The notes under the pieces are model-generated. The model saw only the letters and a list, made by a program, of their open reading frames with translations. It did not search any database and was not told the origin of the DNA. Both the position numbers and the translations under genes were made by a program. Source: Zea mays (Eukaryota; Streptophyta; Magnoliopsida; Poales; Poaceae). Taken from it: 64,000 nucleotides of DNA. Below, in pieces: positions 35,261-47,313 of this stretch. Location of the stretch: NCBI RefSeq assembly GCF_902167145.1, contig NC_050100.1, forward strand, positions 213,336,081 through 213,400,080, given 5' to 3'. Position 1 is the first letter of the stretch. The number at the start of each line of letters is the position of its first letter.

Positions 35261-37680
35261 TTCCTTCTTGTCGTCGTCACGGGCCCTGCCACCCTCCGCG
35301 GTGGCCCGGCCCTATGGAAGTGGCGCCGAAGCATGACACACTCCTCAAGGGTGTGCTTGACGGGCCCCTGATGATAGGGGCACGGCTCCTTGAGCATCTT
35401 GTCAAAGAGGTTGGCACCTCCGGGGGGCTTCCGAGGGTTCTTGTACTCGGCGGCGGCGACAAGGTCCGCGTCGGCGGCGTCGCGTTTCGCTTGCGACTTC
35501 TTCTTGCCTTTCTTCTTGGCGCCGCACGGAGTAGACGCCTCGGGAGCATCTTCCGACGGGCGGCCCTGGGGCTGCTTGTCCTTTCGGAAGATAGCCTCGA
35601 CCGCCTCTTGGCCAGAGGCGAACTTGGTGGCGATGTCCATCAGCTCGCTCGCCCTGGTGGGGGTCTTGCGACCCAACTTGCTCACCAGGTCGCGGCAGGT
35701 AGTGCTGGCAAGGAACGCGCCGATGACATCTGAGTCGGTGACGTTGGGCAGCTCGGTGCGCTGCTTCGAGAATCGCCGGATGTAGTCCCGAAGAGACTCT
35801 CCCGGCTGCTGTCGACAGCTTCGGAGGTCCCAGGAATTCCCAGGGCGCACATACGTGCCCTGGAAGTTTCCGGCGAAGGCTTGGACCAGGTCATCCCAGT
35901 TGGAGATCTGCCCCGGAGGCAGGTGCTCCAACCAGGCGCGAGCGGTGTCGGAGAGGAACAGGGGGAGGTTGCGGATGATGAGGTTGTCGTCGTCTGTTCC
36001 ACCCAGTTGGCAGGCCAGGCGGTAGTCCGCGAGCCACAATTCCGGCCTCGTTTCCCCCGAGTACTTTGTGATAGTAGTCGGGGGTCAGAAACGGGTCGGG
36101 AACGGTGCCCGCCGGATGGCCCGGCTGAAGGCCTGCGGACCGGGTGGTTCGGGCGAGGGACTCCGATCCTCCCCGTTGTCGTAGCGTCCCCCACGCCTAG
36201 GGTGATAGCCTCGGCGCACCCTCTCGTCGAGGCGGGCTCGACGGTCGCGGTGATGGCGCTCGTTGCCGAGGTGGCCCGGGGCCGCAGGCGCGGTGTTGCG
36301 CGTGCGCCCGGTGTAGACCGAGGCTTCCCGCATGAATCGGGAGGTCGCGGCATGAGGTTCCGCGGGGTATCCTTGCCTTCGGGAGGCAGTGCTCTCGGCC
36401 TGTCGGACCGCGGCGCCTTCCAGGAGATTTTTGAGTTCTCCCTGGATTCGCCGACCCTCGGTGGTGGATGGCTCCGGCATCGCGCGGAGGAGCGTCGCTG
36501 CTGCGGCCAGGTTCTGACCGACCCCACTGGATGCAGGTGGCGGCCTGACCCTGACGACATCGGCGACGCGGTGCTGGAGACCCTGGGGCAAGTGACGTAT
36601 TTCTCCGGCCGGGGGTTGGCCCGCCCATGCCTGCCCGACGTCCCGGCGGATCGGCTCAAGCGCTCCTGCTCCCTCGTCGATCCTGGCCTGCGCCCCGCGG
36701 ACTTGCTCGAGCTGTGGGTCGTAACCCCCCGCCGGAACGGGGACCACAGCTAGCTCCCGCGGGATGTCAGCGCGAGGCACCGGCCCAGGGGGAGCACCGT
36801 CCTCCGGCATGCCGAGATGGTTGCCTTCGGAGGGACCCCCTAGATCGACGTGGAAACATTCGCGGCTTGGGCCGCAGTCCTCGTCGTCGAGGCTGCGGCT
36901 ACCGTCGGAACAGTCGGAGAGGCAGTAGTCACATGCGGTCATGAAGTTCCGCATGGCACTGGGGTTGCCAAATCCGGAGAAATCCCAACAAATGTTGGGG
37001 TCGTCATCTTCCTCGGACCCAGAGGGCCCGTAGGTCGAGACGTCCGTCAGCCGGTCCCAAGGCGACCGCAAGCGAAACCCCCGAGGGTTTGTACTCGCCT
37101 CTACAAGGGCGCCCGCCAAAGCGAAATTGCTAGGCGGGTTGAGGCTGAGTATAAATGACGTAGGATGGGAATCGGTTGGTACCTTTTGGTCGTCGAGCGG
37201 CGATGAAGTCACGTCGAGGACTGACTGCATCGTCGCCTCCGGTACGAGGGCGACGTCCTGCAAGCTTTTCGCAAGCGCGCTGGCGTCGTCCACTTGCTCG
37301 GGATTGGCGTGTCGCGGGGAGACGACGCTCGCCTTCGTCTCAAACGCGAGGTCGACGCCCAACACGCCCCCTGTTGGGGTGCTAGGGACGTCGACTCGCT
37401 CGACAGCCGACGAGGCGCGACCTCCTGCTTGGCCTTGGTTGCCCTGCCTCCTCCTCCGTTGGCGGGGGAGAGGGCGGGGCGAGCTCGAATGTTGCTCTTC
37501 CGTCACGTGGGGAAGACGTCGTCGATTCCGCCGCCGGCGGGCGGGCTGTCGGCCGCCATTGTCGTTGTCGCGCGGCAGTGGAAGGAGTATCATGTCGTAG
37601 CTGCCGTCGAGGGACATGAACTCAAGACTCCCGAAACGGAGCACCGTCCCGGGTTGGAGAGGTTGTTGGAGGCTGGCCAT
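35215..37680 (-). pseudogene. Gypsy gag, interrupted by TGA and a frameshift
   Basis: The first ATG after the primer binding site is at 37680 (MASLQQPLQPG). The N-terminal ~530 codons are a long, poorly conserved segment with Arg-rich and acidic parts (SGSEEDDDPNICWDF). After an in-frame TGA at 36085-36087 the same frame gives the retrotransposon gag domain (LFLSDTARAWLEHLPPGQI, SNWDDLVQAF) and then a Lys-rich tail with a CPYHQGPVKHTLEEC zinc-knuckle-like motif. An indel near 35280 puts the protease in another frame. Not functional as it stands. Confidence 0.85.
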
Positions 37681-37724
37681 CTGGAGCTTGACGGGAAGCT
37701 TTTCGTCAACACGCAGCAGGTCCC

Positions 37725-37741
37725 CTACCTGGCGCGCCAAC
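37725..37741 (-). other. Primer binding site of the Gypsy element
   Basis: Directly after the 5' LTR the minus strand reads GTTGGCGCGCCAGGTAG. A TGGCGCGCCAGGTAG-type site is usual in this position in grass Gypsy elements. I do not assign the tRNA. Confidence 0.75.
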
Positions 37742-39409
37742 TGTCGGCGTTTCGAGACCGGGGGGGTCCCTCAGGCCGACGAGTGAGTGCCGCGTGCCCC
37801 AGCCCAGATGGGTCGAGCGCGTGGGCGAGCGCGAAGGGGGGAAAGGAGCGAGGCGGCCGGAGACCGGCGCGAGAGAGGTGGGAATCCCGCGGCCTTCGTG
37901 TTCGTCCCGCGCCCAGGTCGGGTGCGCTTGCAGTAGGGGGTTACAAGCGTCCACGTGGGTGAGGGAAGCGAGCGGCCCCAAGAGAGCGCCTGTCCCGTCC
38001 TCGTCCCGCGCGGCCAACCCTCCTCTAAGAGGGCCCTGGTCCTTCCTTTTATAGACGCAAGGAGAGGATCCAGGTGTACAATGGGGGTGTAGCAGAGTGC
38101 TACGTGTCTAGCGAGGGAGAGCTAGTGCCCTGAGTACATGCCGATGTGGCAGCCGGAGAGATCTTGGAATCCAACTAGTGTGATGTCGTGGCCGTCGGAG
38201 GAGCGGCGGAGCCTGGCGGAGGGACAGCTGTCGGAGCGGTTGTGTCCTTGCTGACGTCCTCCTGCTTCCATAAGAGAGCTGAGAGCCGCCGTCGTCACAG
38301 GGCATTAGGGGCGCCATCATTGCCTATCTGGTGGAGACAGCCAGATGGGACACCGGTCTTGTTCTCTGCGGCCCGAGACAGCTCGGGGTAGGGTGATGAT
38401 GGCGCTTCCTGTTGACGTGGCTGGCCTGCGCCCTAGTTTGGGCGACGTGGAGGCTCCTCCGAAGCCGAGGTCGAGTCTGTCTTCCATGGCCGAGGCCGAG
38501 TCCGAGCCCCTGGGTCGGGCGAGGCGGAGGTCGTCGGTAGAGGCCAGGGCGGTGTCCGAGCCCTGGGGTCGGGCGAAGCGGAGTTCGTCGTCTTCCGGGT
38601 CTTAGCCCGAGTCCGAGCCCTAGGTCGGGCGGAGCGGAGTTCGCCGTCTTCCGGGTCTTAGCCCGAGTCCGAGCCCTGGGTCGGGCGGAGCGGAGTTCGC
38701 CGTCTTCCGGGTCTTAGCCCGAGTCCGAGCCCTGGGTCGGGCGGAGCGGAGTTCGCCGTCTTCCGGGTCTTAGCCCGAGTCCGAGCCCTGGGTCGGGCGG
38801 AGCGGAGTTCGCCGTCTTCCGGGTCTTAGCCCGAGTCCGAGCCCTGGGTCGGGCGGAGCGGATTTCGCCGTCTTCCGGGGCTGAGCCCGAGTCCGAGCCC
38901 TGGGTCGGGCGGAGCTTCCTATGGTGCCTTTGGCAGGGACTGGCTTCCTGTCAGCATCACTCTGTCAAGTGGCGCTGCAGTCGGAGTGGCGCAGGCGGCG
39001 CTGTCCTTCTGTCAGACCGGTCAATGGAGCGGCGAAGTGACGGCGGTCACTTCGGCTCTGCCGGAGGGCGCGTCAGGAAAAAGGTGTCAGACCACCTTTG
39101 CGTTAAATGCTCCTGCGATCTGGTCGGTCGGTGCGGCGATTTAGTCAGGGTTGCTTCTTAGCGAAGGCAGGGCCTCGGGCGAGCCGAAGATGTGTCCGCC
39201 GTTGGAGGGGGGCTTCGGGCGAGACGGAAATCCTCCGGGGTCGGCTGCCCTTGTCCGAGGCTAGGCTCGGGCGAGGCGTGATCGAGTCGCTCGAATGGAC
39301 TGATCCCTGACTTAATCGCACCCATCAGGTCTTTGCAGCTTTATGCTGATGGGGGTTACCAGCTGAGAATTAGGAGTCTTGAGGGTACCCCTAATTATGG
39401 TCCCCGACA
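37742..39409 (-). mobile_element. 5' LTR of the Gypsy element
   Basis: The LTR is 1668 bp and matches 13593-15204 throughout. The 57-bp minisatellite has six units (about 38570-38915) against five in the partner LTR. It is followed on the plus strand by the CATGG duplication. Confidence 0.95.
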
Positions 39410-39441
39410 CATGGCTTGTCAAAATCTCCATGGCCACCACC

Positions 39442-39720
39442 TCAAAGAATTGACAGACATTGATGACTTCTTGGTGTGATTCTTCCTTCTACAGCAGTCT
39501 CTGAAACCGAAGCCAATGCGTTTCTCTGAAAATAACCTGCAGAATTAATCGATGGTACTGGTTTGTGATTTAGAATGATGTCATTGCGGCAGAGCCAAAT
39601 GAACCAAAACATTGGTGCAACTCCAATCAAAAAGTTTCTTTTTATGTGCAGCTCCTTTGTTGGATTCCCAAATCCCCGTAATATGATTAATACTTTATAG
39701 GACATGTCTATATGAAAGGC
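39442..39720 (-). pseudogene. LINE C-terminal fragment
   Basis: A minus-strand frame includes KRNFLIGVAPMFWFIWLCRN followed by DIILN, similar to the W-x-IWL-x-RND-x-x-F segment after the zinc-knuckle domain of plant L1-type ORF2 proteins. No RT core lies beside it, so this is a short relic. The Gypsy element inserted a few tens of bases away. Confidence 0.5.
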
Positions 39721-41304
39721 AAAGAAATTGGTTCTCCATATATTTCTAGCAAGGTAACAATCATGTTATGTAATATATGGATATTGTTGTGTTCATATTT
39801 TTTTATATACTCAAATGAACCGACAAAGAATGCACAACACTGGCCGATGATGCTCACAAGTATTCATTAAGCGTGTGCGTCTTTGCTTGGGTATGGTCGA
39901 GGCAAGCAAGTGGAATGGTTTCAGGATTAAAAAAGCTCTCGATATATCAAGGATAGACAACGACGACCACGACGACGATACATCCCAGGAACGATCGACA
40001 TAACCTGAAACTGAAAGGAAACAAAGCGGAGAAATACACTACAACTGATCGAACAGCTGCACGCGCGCCGGTCGGTGGCCCCAGCTTTGGGTTTTAGCTT
40101 ATCTATCAGTAGCAGCTACCACCGGCCGGCCGCTGACCTATCCTGCCATCAATCTCGATCGCCTCCATCATTGCATGCCCGCGGTGGCAGAGACCGTGCA
40201 GGACACCAACTGGCCCAGATCGACATGCCAGGCCGGCTTGGCCGGGGTCAACGACCTTGTGGCGCGCATGGCCTGTCTGTCGAGAGCGCAAGCCCCAGCC
40301 GCGGCGACGGCGGTGTTTAATTCGGTTCCGGTGGGTGGAGCTGCAGGGCGGGCAGAGCCGGCCGCGCGCCCGTCCGCGTCGGTCGCGCCGCTGGGTCGCA
40401 GCGCCGCGCGGCTTGTCCTCAGTCGTCGCTCTCGATCGATCACATGTGCCTGCTGTGTGGCGCGGTTTTGGTGGCTCTGTTCTTGCAACTTCCGAGCCAT
40501 TTACGGCCAGAGAGATCAGTTGGAACCAACACCAAGTCACCAACCCAAGAACGAAGGCCCGCCGACTGCCACCAACCCTAGCTGTTGGGCTCCAACGATT
40601 GCTTTGCGCGCGTTTTTTTTCATCCCAGGACCTGGCTGCAACATACGCCACACCAGTTTCCATATATGGGCGTGTGTACACGAACTACGACGCACGATTT
40701 CACGTCAGTGACAACGCCAAAAATGACGGCATGCATTACCCGCACGTGCATCTCGCCGTCGGTACGTAACGGCCTTTCACATGCATCGTCCTCTGGCCGG
40801 GAGACGCGTGTAATACTGTAATGACGGCTAGGGCGGGGGTATTTAGACAGTACACACGGTGGTACGTATTTCCTCACGTGGCCAAAAGCTCAGCTGAAGG
40901 CCAACCGCTTGTAGGCAGCTAGCGTGTGTTGCAGTATGTAATTGTTGCACACACCATTGCTAACCAAGTTTGTATTGTATGATGACCCAATTAATAGGCC
41001 TTCAAATTAAGGGGAGGAACGGCAGCCAGTGCGTTTTGAATTGGTGTCTCATGCATGTCTCATCGGCCGCCTGCGCGACTGTTCCATGGGGGCATGCATA
41101 TATAGCATATAACCCATGACGCAACTTGCTTCGCGAGCATGATCACTGAAGCACAGCACAGATGGTTTACGACTTCCGCCAAAAATAAATCAATAATAAA
41201 CAAAAAAAATGTTAGCATCACCTCAGGCAACACGCGCAGCAGCGACGTCAGTGACGACACGGATGGATGTGAAAGGTAAAGGGATGAAGCGATAATACTC
41301 CTAC

Positions 41305-41345
<41 letters not shown>

Positions 41346-41897
41346 CATGCATGCCGCAACCATGGAAAAGATGGACTTGGCGTCTTGGCTATAGGCCATG
41401 CGCCCATGGACTTTCAGGCAAGGCGGAAGCACCTTGCTGCAGGGGGCTGGGCAGCGGAGAGTGCGTGTGCGTGCATCCGCGTACGCCGGCTTGGCCGCTA
41501 CGCCGCCGACGACGAGGGCTGCGAGAGAAGCAGCTGCGAAGGGCGGGTTTGCGTTCGCGCGGCCATATGCCCATACCCGCCCTGCAGATACGCGCTTTTG
41601 TTCGTTCGCTACAATCATCTGGATCTGCTAGCTCCTCGCTCGGCGAGGGGCATCTTCTGCTCTAACTGGGTGGACACGGTCTACATGCACGGGCGACGTC
41701 GACCTGATTGGATGGGACGATGGTCAATTGGTGATGCTCTTTCTTTGGGTGGTGGTTGTCTTTTTTCTTAGGCTAAACTAACGGCGGTTATCCGGAGTGT
41801 TTGAATGTAGTTAGTTGTCTAAAAAAATCACTAGTAAACTAATAAATACCTAGTTACCTAGTAGCTAATTTGCTAAAAGTATCTAGCTAAACTATAA
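39721..41897. other. Intergenic region
   Basis: No convincing gene. 40080-40900 is GC-richer with several overlapping open frames, but none shows a domain or splice structure. 41765-41890 looks like part of a degenerate MITE (tagttagttgtctaa...). Confidence 0.5.
41307..41342 (+). repeat. (GA)18 microsatellite
   Basis: An uninterrupted run of 36 bases of GA. Such runs are length-variable in grasses. Confidence 0.97.
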
Positions 41898-42858
41898 TTT
41901 TTTTTACGGGAAGGGGTTTCCGCCCTATTTCATTTCATTAGGAAACAGAACAGAGTGACAAACAACATCTAACCACGATTACATGACGAAGCCTAAACAT
42001 CTGAAGGCTGAATACCAAGTCTAGACTATCCAGAAACGTACTCTGAATACAAACTATCAGCGAACGGAACCCACGAGGTCCCAGCGTTCAGGACGCTTAA
42101 CGACGGGAACTATAACAAGCAAATGCAAGCTAGAAAGCAACTGATTTGCAGATATTCGACGCAGAATGACATCAGTGGCTCCTCCAGAATTTGGGGCAGA
42201 TCAGCAAATTAGGGACGTCCACTGCCAAGCTATATCTTACAACAGTCGTCTATCCCAGCGGCGCCCATCCAAAAGATCCATTGAAGTCTCTAACAATTCT
42301 TTTGATAAGATGGACCACGCGTCAAGCCAAAAACAGGAGAACAATGTTAGCTGCACAATTAGGGGATTTGTCGTTAAAGCAAGTATCATTTCTAATTCTC
42401 CACGAAGTCCACAAAACAGCGCTGCAACCGGCAACTAAAGGGTGTCAGTCATTCTTTTTGAAATTGCAGAGCCAATCTCCAAACAAAATTTCCGAGCTCT
42501 TTGGAATGGAGAACGAATTCAGAGCAGTCTGGATAATCCTCCAGGTGAAAGTGGCCACCTGTCACTCGAATAGAATGTGAGGAGTAGCCTCAGCAAAGAC
42601 ATTTATCAGAGCCAGACCAATTTCTTTTCTTTAGGTTGTCTTTAGAGAGTAATCTGTTTTTTTTTAAACCAACCACAGGAACACTTTGATTCTTTGGGGA
42701 ATATGCTGACGAAGGACGTCTGTGACGACCATGAAGAGGTAGGGCGAAATGGGGTCCCCTTGTCTCAGCCCACTGTTCTTGCAGGAGATCCAAGGGCCGG
42801 GAGTCCCATTGAGGAGCACAGAGGATTTGCCAGAAATAAGGACGTCGAGCATCCCCTT
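41898..42858 (-). pseudogene. L1-type LINE relic with internal deletion
   Basis: A T-run at 41898-41905 is the poly(A) end of a minus-strand element. At 42858-42690 the minus strand encodes an RT segment (SVLLNGTPGPWISCKNSGL then RQGDPISPYLFMVV). This passes directly into a zinc-knuckle-like region (FLWLVKKNRLLSKDNLKKRN) with the rest of RT, including the active site, missing. So it is both 5'-truncated and internally deleted. No target duplication was found. Confidence 0.75.
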
Positions 42859-43811
42859 GCTGTTAATACAGCTACTTTCAACCCCTTGCTGTTATTTTCT
42901 CTTTTTATTGGGTCGGTTATATATATGTATATATGAATCAACTAGATATCTGGATCGCAGGACTCTACAATCTATTGTTGTTGTTGGAATATAATATAAG
43001 TGAGTTCCTCACATCTTATCAGCTTAATTTTTTGTTTGAACTAGTTGGTACATGTAATTTAATAGTTGTGTCTCAATGAACGGCAACAATGTTTGCTGGT
43101 CGTTTACTCAACGAGCTTTTAAAGTTTCCTTTGTATATGCAGTGGATGGATTGGCTGTCCATAAAATTCTAGCCCCCATATGTTCTAGATAGAAAAGCAC
43201 ATGATTTAGATCAACCAATTCACACACCAATTCAACAATGATCTAGAAGATAATAAATTAACCGAAAGGTTCCCGTCCTTTTTAAAGTAAGTATGCCCAA
43301 GTACTTCCGGCCGGTCTTGTCAAATCTCTTGTGTGTACTAAGCTAGCTCAACAGTATCATTATATGTGAAAACAATCATTAAATTCTTGCAATAAATAGC
43401 TCTGACTATTATTCTTTTTATGTACTACACATCAAAGCCGGACTAGTGGCCAAGTAGAGCTCTTACCTCTTCTATCTATATCAAATTAAATCGATAACAC
43501 GTGATCCAGTAAAATAAAACACACCATTACTAGAGAAGTCTAGAATGCCAATCACGCTTAGCTACTTTTCGGAAAAAGTCAAAAATATTCAGCAAACTAA
43601 TAAGGCTTGTACGAAAACTGAACACATCTGATTCAGACTAACCTGAGTTTGAGGCTGAGGCGAAGGCAGCAACATACGCCACAGAAGATCCGATCCGATC
43701 CGCTCGGCTTGTCCACGTCGGTAGCCAGTCCTCGCGTCCATACTCCAGGCCCACGCATGTTACTCATCAGTTAATCACTCGGCACCAACAGCATTCCATT
43801 GACTTGACACG
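42859..43811. other. AT-rich region upstream of the Nudix gene
   Basis: No gene or clear transposon is seen. The last 150 bp (about 43670-43810) become GC-richer and are the probable promoter of the Nudix gene. Confidence 0.5.
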
Positions 43812-43820
43812 CTATAAAAT
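43812..43820 (+). promoter_or_regulatory. TATA box of the Nudix gene
   Basis: ctataaaat, 146 bp upstream of the ATG. It is a good plant TATA consensus at a distance that allows a 5' UTR of about 110-120 nt. Confidence 0.7.
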
Positions 43821-43965
43821 CCCTTGATCCCCAGCCTCCATGGCCGCAAAACCAGCAGCTGCGGCATCATCGTTCCACCTTACTCTCCAGGCTCCAGCTC
43901 CGACCCCGGCGAGCCGCTAGAGCAACGAGAACGAATCAGCTAGTAGCCGCCCGCGTATCTCCATC

Positions 43966-44583
43966 ATGGCCGTGCTGGTCGCGAGGCAGGGGCGGGAGCT
44001 GCAGCGGTACAGCCAGAGCACCGGCGGGCGCATCGTGGTGGGCTGCATCCCGTACCGCGTGCGGTGCGACGGCGAGCTGGAGGTGCTGGCGATCACGTCC
44101 CAGAAGGGGCACGGCATGATGTTCCCCAAGGGCGGGTGGGAGGTGGACGAGTCCATGGACGAGGCCGCCCGGCGCGAGGCCCTGGAGGAGGCCGGCGTCC
44201 TCGGCGACACCGAGCCGGTCCTCGGCCTCTGGCACTACAAGAGCCGCCGCTACGTGGACCAGACCTACGAGGGGTTCATGTTCCCGCTCCGCGTCGCCGA
44301 CGAGCTCCACCAGTGGCCCGAGATGGCGTCCCGCAAGCGCACCTGGGTGAGTTCAACTTCTCCTTCAATTCAGACCAATCCGTTGCCTGCCCCTCCCGTC
44401 GTCGCGGCACCGGCTGCCAATGCACAAATAAAACTAATGCATATCTGACCGTGCGCTCGCGATCCAATGGAACAGGCAACGGTGCAGCAGGTGATGGACG
44501 GGTGCCCGCACTGGTGGATGCGCGAGGCGCTGGAGCGGCTCGTCGCGCGCCACGCCGTGCCCGTGCTGCAGTCTGCTCTCTGA
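43966..44583 (+). CDS. Nudix hydrolase (162 aa, two exons)
   Basis: Exon 1 is 43966-44346 and exon 2 is 44476-44583, with a 129-bp intron (TGG|gtgag ... acag|GCA) in phase 0. Nudix enzymes hydrolyse nucleoside diphosphates linked to another moiety, using Mg2+ or Mn2+. The full Nudix box GX5EX7REUXEEXGU is at residues 56-78 (GWEVDESMDEAARREALEEA within it), with the metal-binding REALEE glutamates intact. The protein has a short N-terminus without an obvious transit peptide, a GRIVVGCIPYRV first strand, and the WWMREALERL C-terminal helix common to plant members of the NUDT4/12/13/17/18/21 group. Substrate cannot be read from sequence. A TATA box and an AATAAA signal bracket it. It looks intact, so it is a likely functional host gene. 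Confidence 0.93.
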
Positions 44584-44828
44584 ACGATTGGGCGGAGAGG
44601 AGGTCGCGCGCGGCGGCTCCGGCAAGAAAGGACCGGCGGCAGCGCGAGCCACCACGGTAGCGCGTGCTCTCCCTCTCTCGGTAAAGCGGCAGGCCGGCCG
44701 GCCCGGCGTTCGCGGGCTCGGATTTGGGTCGCCCTCACCGGAGAGTCGACGTCGCACCGCGCGGCTTGTGCTCTGGCGGTGCTGCTTTCTTCTTGACCCC
44801 CTCTCGAGGCGCGGAGTCGTCGTTGGCA

Positions 44829-44834
44829 AATAAA
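44829..44834 (+). terminator. Possible polyadenylation signal of the Nudix gene
   Basis: AATAAA 246 nt after the stop codon, followed by a T-rich stretch. Plausible but one of several A-rich sites. Confidence 0.45.
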
Positions 44835-44839
44835 ATCAA

Positions 44840-47202
44840 ACTGTTGTTTTTAGCGGGCAAGCGATTGGACGAAATGTAAAAAGAACGAAACAAGAACAGC
44901 AGCGCGAAAAAAAAACAATTCACGATTCTTTCGAGTAAATGCAAAAAGAAAATTGTAAATTAGTAGCAACTCGTTTCTTGCCCTTGGTGGCAGGATTGAA
45001 TAAACTGATCGATACGGGGAGCTGTTCAATTCAAGAAAGAAAAAAAAGTTGACACATTAGTCCTGAACTCCTGATGCTGTTGAGCTAGGCGGTGAAGTTG
45101 CTCAGCTCAGGGGACAGCAACATCTCGAGAAGTGCTCGCAGCATCTCCGATTTGCTGCGGAAAACATGCTAGAACTGGATCCTTGGGTGGCGCTCAGTGA
45201 CGAGATCTCCAGATCAGACGAGCACACAACTCGCGATTCCTTTGCCAACGTCCATCCACCCCAGGAGCCGGGAATAGGAACCCGCACCGTGGCAGAAAAC
45301 CGACCTGTCGATCCGGTCCCGAGCAGCGAGCGACGGCTCCTGAGCCCCCCCGCTCGCCGTGGCAGCGCCCCATCACGCAGCTGTGCGCATGTGCGGTGCG
45401 GCTGTCAGCCTGTGTCCTGTGCTCCGCGACGTCGCTCTCGGCTCTCGCTGATTTTTTTCCCCCCGAAGCCTGGCCCGCCGATAAGAACGGGCGGGGGCAT
45501 GTGCGCCCGCGTTTCGCTGCCGCAATGAGTAGTAATAAACTTCTGCTCCGGCACACCGCGACGTGCCGACGGCGACCCCCCACCCCCATTACCGTTTCGT
45601 CGTCCCAGCAGCTTATTATTCTCCGATCTTTATCATGCCGTGGAGACTGACTTGACCCGGACAAAATAACAATAACACCAGGTTTGTCCGTAGGACGGTA
45701 AAAATAAACTATTGCGACGGGTCGGCAGCTGACGAAGCCGTCGAAGCGATGGTGGGCGCAGATGATTAGTCAGCTGGAAGCCACTGGCTGGCGTCCACGT
45801 GTGCTCGGGGCGCCGTTTTGTCAAGGCGTTAGGTGACGCGCGGCAGAGATGGACGTGAACCGCGAAACCCTCCGGCGACAAGTCGTCGCCTGTGCAGGTG
45901 CAGCGCCGGATCGGATAAAAAACGCGGGCCAGCCCCCAGCGCCCGACGAATTTTCGGCCGCGTCGGACGACGGACGCCACGCGAGCGAGACGGGTTGTGG
46001 GCCGCTCACGTGGACGCGACGCGACGAGCCCCCTTTGTTGGCTAGTATACGTGCTTGGGTTGCGGGCTGCGACGCTTGTTTTCGCGCGCGGCGGTGAAAG
46101 ACTGGCACGCCGCGGTGATTTTTCCTGCACGGGACGTGCAGTGCAGCTGGCGGGTACGGAACAGCGACGGGATATGAGCTGCCGATGATAGCGTTGCATG
46201 TCGGCTGCAGCCTCGCTTCGAGCCTCAGCCTATCTCCAGCAGCTTGCTCGCACCTGCATTGCTGCAGTCTTCATTCGCCGGCGGAGGCGCAGAGCAGCTG
46301 CGTCTAGTACCGTCGAAATGTTCGCGGTCAGCAATGTGCCCAGAACTTGACGTGCGCATCATTCGATTCGATCCGCAGCGGAATGCCAGAAAGAAATCGG
46401 CCTTGGTCTGGCCTCTGGCGGAACGAGATTGTTCAACTTCAACCAAAGGCAGCTGCCAGCTCGACATCGAGTGTGTGAGTGGTTGGTAAGTTGGTTACGG
46501 ACGGGGGCCAGTTCCGGGTGGTCCTGGTCCGAGTCTACTGCCCACTGGCGGGAGCAGGCCGGCCGGCCGGCCCGCTTGACAAGTTCGGGCCACAGGACAG
46601 GAGTTTGACGGCGCGGTTGGTGCACGAGCAACAGCGATGGGCCCTGGAATCGGCGCGGGGCCGCGGGCCGTGTGGCCTATCGTATTGGAGTTATCGGCCC
46701 GCCCCGGCATTTGCACGCACGCGAACAGTGCCCGCCTGCACACGAAATGTGAGACGCAAGAAACCATGTACCACCCACCAATACCAAAACCGTGGAAAGC
46801 AGCGGCACACGGGGCCGTGCCAGGCTGATGTTCCTGGTGTTGCTTCTCTTAGCAGAGCGGGAGTGGGTGGTCGATCTTCTCACCCAACTGTACCTAGCAG
46901 TACTTTTACGGCACCCAAAATCTGCGCAAACCCGATTCGCGTGTGTGGACAGTTTTCGCCAGGCATGTGTACACGGAAGGAGTAATTTTGCCAACCCATG
47001 CATGCATCAGCATACGGCGCCAGTCAATCCAACAGTGAGATGAGAGATGTACTAGTAATAACTAATAAGTGAGATGATATCATGCATTCTGGACTTGATA
47101 CAATACAGTACGATACGGCTCCCACACAGCCGTCCATGTTTAGTACATGCCAAAACTTGTCCAGCTAAGCTAACCTTATTTGGCCCGGCGCGGGAGCCCG
47201 TC
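44840..47202. other. Intergenic region between Nudix and caleosin genes
   Basis: GC-rich at 45190-46200 and mixed elsewhere. Open frames up to about 190 codons occur on the minus strand (45633-46199), but they have no domain and no conserved-looking structure. I see no transposon ends. Confidence 0.5.
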
Positions 47203-47208
47203 CTATAA
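47203..47208 (+). promoter_or_regulatory. Possible TATA box of caleosin gene A
   Basis: ctataa within gtcctataactg, 106 bp before the ATG at 47314. Weak consensus. Confidence 0.35.
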
Positions 47209-47313
47209 CTGAATAACCCGATCGAGGCGCGCAAGGCACACCTCCGATTCAGGACGAGCGGCCGGCCAGCCAGCGCGCGAGAGGACGTACGGACGCACAG
47301 CTAGGCGGAGGCG

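Larger units (their letters stand above)
13593..39409 (-). mobile_element. Complete Gypsy retrotransposon with three nested insertions
   Basis: Two LTRs (5' 39409-37742, 3' 15204-13593) bound the element, and the host duplication CATGG is perfect at 13588-13592 and 39410-39414. The minus-strand order is 5' LTR, PBS, gag, protease, RT, RNase H, integrase, a long non-coding 3' region, polypurine tract, 3' LTR. RT before integrase defines Gypsy. After subtracting the three inserts and their duplications its own length is about 13.85 kb. The two LTRs differ at roughly 25 positions by eye plus one 57-bp unit, so it is older than the nested element at 16987. All major enzymes carry lesions. Confidence 0.95.

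Noticed and set aside
40075..40877. Overlapping frames up to 191 codons upstream of the genic island
   Set aside because: No domain, no splice structure, frames on both strands. Treated as intergenic.
45194..46199. Minus-strand frames of 156 and 188 codons
   Set aside because: No recognisable family and no promoter or splice context. GC content explains the length.
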